Source: UBA7672 sp963738625
Lineage (GTDB): Bacteria; Pseudomonadota; Alphaproteobacteria; Caulobacterales; Hyphomonadaceae
Reading direction: 5' to 3'
Length of the DNA: 64,000 bases
Assembly: GCA_963738625.1 (NCBI GenBank)
Contig: CAVTXH010000002.1
Location: 372,001 to 436,000, forward strand
Shown here piece by piece: positions 61,168 through 64,000 of the stretch. The notes below the pieces were generated by a model. The model saw nothing but the letters and a program-made list of their open reading frames with translations. It was not told the DNA's origin and made no database searches. The translations under genes were made by a program, and so were the position numbers. Positions within the stretch are counted from its first letter, which is position 1, and each line of letters starts with the position of its first letter.

Positions 61168-61770
61168 CTATTTGGCGTCCGAAAGATTTTGGTTAGCGAA
61201 ATCCCAATTCACCAGCTCGCCCAGGAAGGTCTCGATGTATTTCGGCCGGGCGTTCTGGAAGTCGAGGTAATAGGCATGCTCCCACACATCCATGGTCAGG
61301 ATCGGGGTCACCCCCTTCTCGGTAAGCGGGGTTTCGGCATTGCCGGTCTTGCGCACTTCCAGCTTGCCGTTGTTCAGGACGAGCCAGGCCCAGCCCGAGC
61401 CGAACTGCGTCGCGCCCGCTTCGGTGAAGGCTTTCTTGAAGCCTTCGAGGTCGCCAAACGCTTGGTTGATCTTGTCGGCCGCAAGGCCCGTCGGCTGGCC
61501 GCCGCCATTCGGCTTCATCGAATGCCAGTAGAAGGTGTGGTTCCAGACCTGGCCGGAGTTGTTGAACACCGGCATTTTCTTTTCCGCCCAGCTCTGCTTG
61601 ACCACTTCCTCGAGAGGCTCTTTCTCCAGCGGCGTGCCGGCGACCAGCTTGTTCAGGTTGTCGACATAGGCCTGATGATGCTTGCCATAGTGGAAGTTGA
61701 GCGTGTTTTCGGAAATGTGCGGCGCCAGGGCGTTACGCGCATAAGGCAGTGCGGGAAGCGTGAAAGCCAT
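61168..61770 (-). CDS. sodB: Iron-type superoxide dismutase
   Basis: 200 residues from ATG 61770; a longer frame to 61950 overlaps the next gene and is rejected. Metal ligands are in HYGKHHQAYV, WNHTFYWHSM and DVWEHAYYLD. The NNSGQVWNH segment carries the Gln characteristic of Fe-SOD rather than Mn-SOD. It removes superoxide in the cytoplasm. Divergent from the squalene/phytoene synthase-like gene. A six-base hairpin (61143-61164) follows its stop on the minus strand. Confidence 0.96.
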   Translation of the reverse strand: MAFTLPALPYARNALAPHISENTLNFHYGKHHQAYVDNLNKLVAGTPLEKEPLEEVVKQSWAEKKMPVFNNSGQVWNHTFYWHSMKPNGGGQPTGLAADKINQAFGDLEGFKKAFTEAGATQFGSGWAWLVLNNGKLEVRKTGNAETPLTEKGVTPILTMDVWEHAYYLDFQNARPKYIETFLGELVNWDFANQNLSDAK

Positions 61771-61843
61771 GGAATACCCTCTCTGGTTTATCTGTCTTGG
61801 CGGTGCAGGGTCTGAAATAGGGCCCCTGGTCTGAATTTGAACC

Positions 61844-62560
61844 ATGAGCGATACGGCCAATCCGGTAAAACTTGCAAGCGCGCCCCTCGCCGGCGCCGCG
61901 GAGTTCGACGCCCGCCTGAAGCGCACGGACGAGGACCGCTGGCTGGCCACCCGCTATGCGCCTGGCGCCGCGCGGGAATTGCTGGTGGCGCTCTACCTGA
62001 TGGACCAGGAACTGCGGCGGGCGCTGGCGACCCGGGAGCCGATGCTCGGCAAGATCCGCGTCCAATGGTGGCGCGAGACGCTGGAACAGGTAGCAGGCAA
62101 GGGCCCGGTCCGCCGTCACGACCTCGCCGAGGAACTGGCGCGGGTGATGGCCGGCCGGCCTGACCTGATCGCGCCGATGAACGATCTCGTCGACCGCTAT
62201 GACGACATCATCGACGACCACCTCCACGCCGGCGGGCACGAGGGCGGCGGCGAGCACGAAGACCGGCATCGCGCGGCCGAACGCGCTGCAGTGCGCCTTG
62301 CCGGCCTCGCGCTCCATCCGACGGCCACACGGGAACAGCTCGACCTGCTGGGCGCCTGCGCGTCAGAGTATCTTGCCGTGAGGGCGTCGCTGCCGGACGC
62401 GGACTCGACTTGGAACAAGGCGCGGCGCGATGCGCGCAGTGTGCCGGCCCCCCTATGGCCCGCGATTCTGCATCTGGCCGCCGGGGAGACAGCAAGCGGA
62501 AAGGCGCCGTTCCTGAAACGCTGGCGCATCTTCTGGGCCATGAGCGTTCGGCGGCTCTGA
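61844..62560 (+). CDS. Squalene/phytoene synthase family protein, NDUFAF6-like
   Basis: 238 residues. The region around RELLVALYLMDQELRR and PMLGKIRVQWWRETLEQV matches the squalene/phytoene synthase family and especially NDUFAF6-like members. The family's DxxxD aspartate motifs are not seen at the usual places, and the length is below the usual 280-300, so it may not be a catalytic prenyl synthase. Mitochondrial NDUFAF6 helps complex I assembly; a like role here is inference only. Confidence 0.8.
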   Translation: MSDTANPVKLASAPLAGAAEFDARLKRTDEDRWLATRYAPGAARELLVALYLMDQELRRALATREPMLGKIRVQWWRETLEQVAGKGPVRRHDLAEELARVMAGRPDLIAPMNDLVDRYDDIIDDHLHAGGHEGGGEHEDRHRAAERAAVRLAGLALHPTATREQLDLLGACASEYLAVRASLPDADSTWNKARRDARSVPAPLWPAILHLAAGETASGKAPFLKRWRIFWAMSVRRL

Positions 62561-62641
62561 TGTCACACGTGGCCCTGCCTCTGGCCAAACCGCCCGCAAC
62601 CCTGTCTGGTGTCCAGGGGCGAGATTGGGGCAGGGCGGCCG

Positions 62642-63388
62642 GTGAAGAAACTTCTCGATCCAGGGTACTGGCGCCGCGCGCTGTCGAACCCGATGGTGGC
62701 GCTGGGCTTCGCAATCGACTTGCTGCCGGTCTACGCCGTCATTGCGTGGGGCTGGAACGCCGTCCCGCTGGTGATGCTGTACTGGATGGAGAACGTCATC
62801 GTGGGCGTGATGACCATCCCCCGGCTGCTGGTCTCGGGCGCCAATTTCGGCGTCGGCGGCGTAATTGGCGGCGTGTTCATGTCGGCTTTCTTCGTCGTCC
62901 ACTACGGTATGTTCTGCTTTGTGCACGGCACGTTTCTTGTCGCGTTTGCCTCATTCAACAATCCGCAGGCGATGGGCTCGATCGCGATGGGAGACATCCT
63001 CGGCATCTTCCTGTTTGGCATGAACAGCGGTCTGCATGTCGACTGGCTGATCTACGCCATCGTTGTCTTCCAGGTGCTGGTGTTTTTTCTCGAATTCATC
63101 TGGAAGGGCGAATGGAAGCGCTCCAATCCTGGCGACGAGATGAACGCGCCCTACGGCCGCATCGTCCTTCTGCACTTCGGCATCTTCGTGGGCGCAGGCG
63201 CGTTGTTCCTGCTGGGCCAGCCGATGGCGGGCGTACTCGCGCTGATTCTGTTCCGCGCGGCGTGGGGCATCATGTCCAACTCGAAGCGTTTCGGCGCCGA
63301 GGTCGGTCTGGACAAGGCGACCGAAAAGCTCAGCAACCAGGAACAGTTCCGGAAGCTGATGCGCGGCGAGACGCCCGATCCGTCCTAG
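62642..63388 (+). CDS. DUF6498 family membrane protein
   Basis: 248 residues from GTG 62642; GTG 62609 in the same frame is the alternative. Five or six hydrophobic segments are seen (about 20-40, 65-90, 100-125, 135-155, 180-200, 205-225). The early YWMENVIVG is the best family mark for DUF6498. Function is unknown. It ends two bases before the trmFO stop on the other strand. Confidence 0.8.
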   Translation: MKKLLDPGYWRRALSNPMVALGFAIDLLPVYAVIAWGWNAVPLVMLYWMENVIVGVMTIPRLLVSGANFGVGGVIGGVFMSAFFVVHYGMFCFVHGTFLVAFASFNNPQAMGSIAMGDILGIFLFGMNSGLHVDWLIYAIVVFQVLVFFLEFIWKGEWKRSNPGDEMNAPYGRIVLLHFGIFVGAGALFLLGQPMAGVLALILFRAAWGIMSNSKRFGAEVGLDKATEKLSNQEQFRKLMRGETPDPS

Positions 63389-63390
63389 GC

Positions 63391-64000
63391 TTAGACAACC
63401 TCGCTCATCTGGCCCTTCAGCCAGACGTCGATGTCCTTCAGCGCGCGCAGCGACATCTCGCGCTTCTTGGCGCGCGTGCGATCGGCGCCTTTCAGGCGTT
63501 TGCCGTCCGCCCCCCTGAACTCGGTCTCGGCTATCTCCGGGAAGAGGCCGTAGTTCACATTCATCGGCTGGAAGGTGCGCGCAGAGCTCTTGTCCGCTGC
63601 CTCTGCGATATGGCCCCCAGTGATGTGGTTCACCAGCGCGCCCAATGCCGTGGTTGCAGGCGGCGTCTCGATGCGGCGGCCCAGCGCCTCGGCGGCCGCC
63701 ATTCGCCCTGCGACGAGACCCGTGGCTGCGCTCTCGACATAGCCTTCGACGCCGGTGACCTGTCCGGCGAAGCGCACCCGCTTGTCGGACTTCAATCGCA
63801 GCTGGTCGTCCAGCAGGACAGGCGAATTGAGGAAGGTGTTGCGGTGAATGCCGCCGAGGCGCGCGAACTGCGCGTTTTCCAGCCCCGGGATCATGCGGAA
63901 GATTTCGGTCTGGGCGCCATGCTTCAGCTTGGTCTGGAAGCCGACCATATTCCACAGCGTGCCGAGGCGGTTGTCCTGCCGCAGCTGGACGACGGCCCAC
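63391..64000 (-). CDS. trmFO: Methylenetetrahydrofolate-tRNA-(uracil-5-)-methyltransferase, C-terminal part
   Basis: Flavoprotein that makes m5U54 in tRNA using methylene-THF. The window cuts the 5' end: the frame is open to 64000 (AVVQLRQDNRLGTLWN precedes the first internal Met at 63948). Visible blocks are GFQTKLKHG, FRMIPGLENAQFARLGGIHRNTFLNSP, GQVTGVEGYVESAATGLVAG and HITGGHIAEA, all TrmFO-specific. About the last 200 residues are present. Its presence in place of TrmA is usual for alphaproteobacteria. Confidence 0.95.
   Translation of the reverse strand, partial: WAVVQLRQDNRLGTLWNMVGFQTKLKHGAQTEIFRMIPGLENAQFARLGGIHRNTFLNSPVLLDDQLRLKSDKRVRFAGQVTGVEGYVESAATGLVAGRMAAAEALGRRIETPPATTALGALVNHITGGHIAEAADKSSARTFQPMNVNYGLFPEIAETEFRGADGKRLKGADRTRAKKREMSLRALKDIDVWLKGQMSEVV

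Noticed and set aside
59330..61270. 646-residue plus-strand open frame
   Set aside because: Shadow over the dioxygenase and EAL genes, both of which have complete catalytic motifs on the minus strand; the translation is Arg/His-rich without a family.

Overview
The window is a 64 kb piece of a GC-rich bacterial chromosome that looks alphaproteobacterial, probably Caulobacterales/Hyphomonadaceae-like (inference). The evidence is the adjacent divK-pleD pair, a DinB with an N-terminal zinc knuckle, DUF2093, the lgt / MidA-type methyltransferase / pgeF run, a Zur-type regulator and a UbiK-YbjN-ProC run. Genes are tightly packed, often with 1-4 base overlaps. I see no prophage, insertion sequence, CRISPR array, rRNA or plasmid backbone.

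Layout. 0-5 kb: a copper-type P-type ATPase, DUF5990, an exported protein of an uncharacterised family, and two small ORFs, one extremely acidic. 5-11 kb: prs, pgeF, methyltransferase and lgt on the minus strand, then ubiK, ybjN-like and proC on the plus strand. 11-17 kb: a marR / response regulator / histidine kinase operon divergent from ilvE, then a minus operon ridA-GDPD-GNAT-HIT. 17-25 kb: methyltransferase, dinB, divK-pleD, DUF2093, an M23 lipoprotein, a thioesterase, zur and an HU gene with a structured leader. 25-34 kb: PepSY protein, a pseudouridine synthase, GST, tRNA-Trp, RNA methyltransferases, an OmpA protein, an HhH-like protein and an exported ClpP-like protein. 34-46 kb: the methylmalonyl-CoA mutase system (meaB, large and small subunits) interleaved with a lipoprotein, two EF-hand proteins, a second exported paralog, an SDR and a PQQ-type sugar dehydrogenase. 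46-53 kb: S9 peptidase, nitronate monooxygenase, threonine dehydratase, lytic transglycosylase, dapA-smpB. 53-64 kb: a cytochrome c-PQQ dehydrogenase divergent from the third exported paralog, a SUMF1-like Tat protein, a 1 kb gene-poor stretch with a palindromic repeat and a densely folded candidate RNA, then TauD-like dioxygenase, EAL protein, sodB, a squalene/phytoene-synthase-like protein, DUF6498 and the C-terminal part of trmFO.

How they fit together. Most genes are housekeeping: PRPP, proline, branched-chain amino acids and lysine/cell wall; tRNA and rRNA modification; trans-translation. The lifestyle genes are c-di-GMP and cell-cycle signalling (divK, pleD, EAL protein), periplasmic PQQ-dependent oxidation, propionyl/methylmalonyl-CoA use, and oxidative and metal stress (sodB, zur, P-type ATPase).

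Most worth following up: (1) a hairpin-rich candidate non-coding RNA at about 58.42-58.91 kb just upstream of a 93-aa orphan ORF; (2) a single-base frameshift that removes the DNA-binding half of the response regulator at 12388-12391; (3) three paralogs of an exported family of unknown function, one beside the PQQ dehydrogenase; (4) inverted repeats that carry the stop codons of convergent genes.
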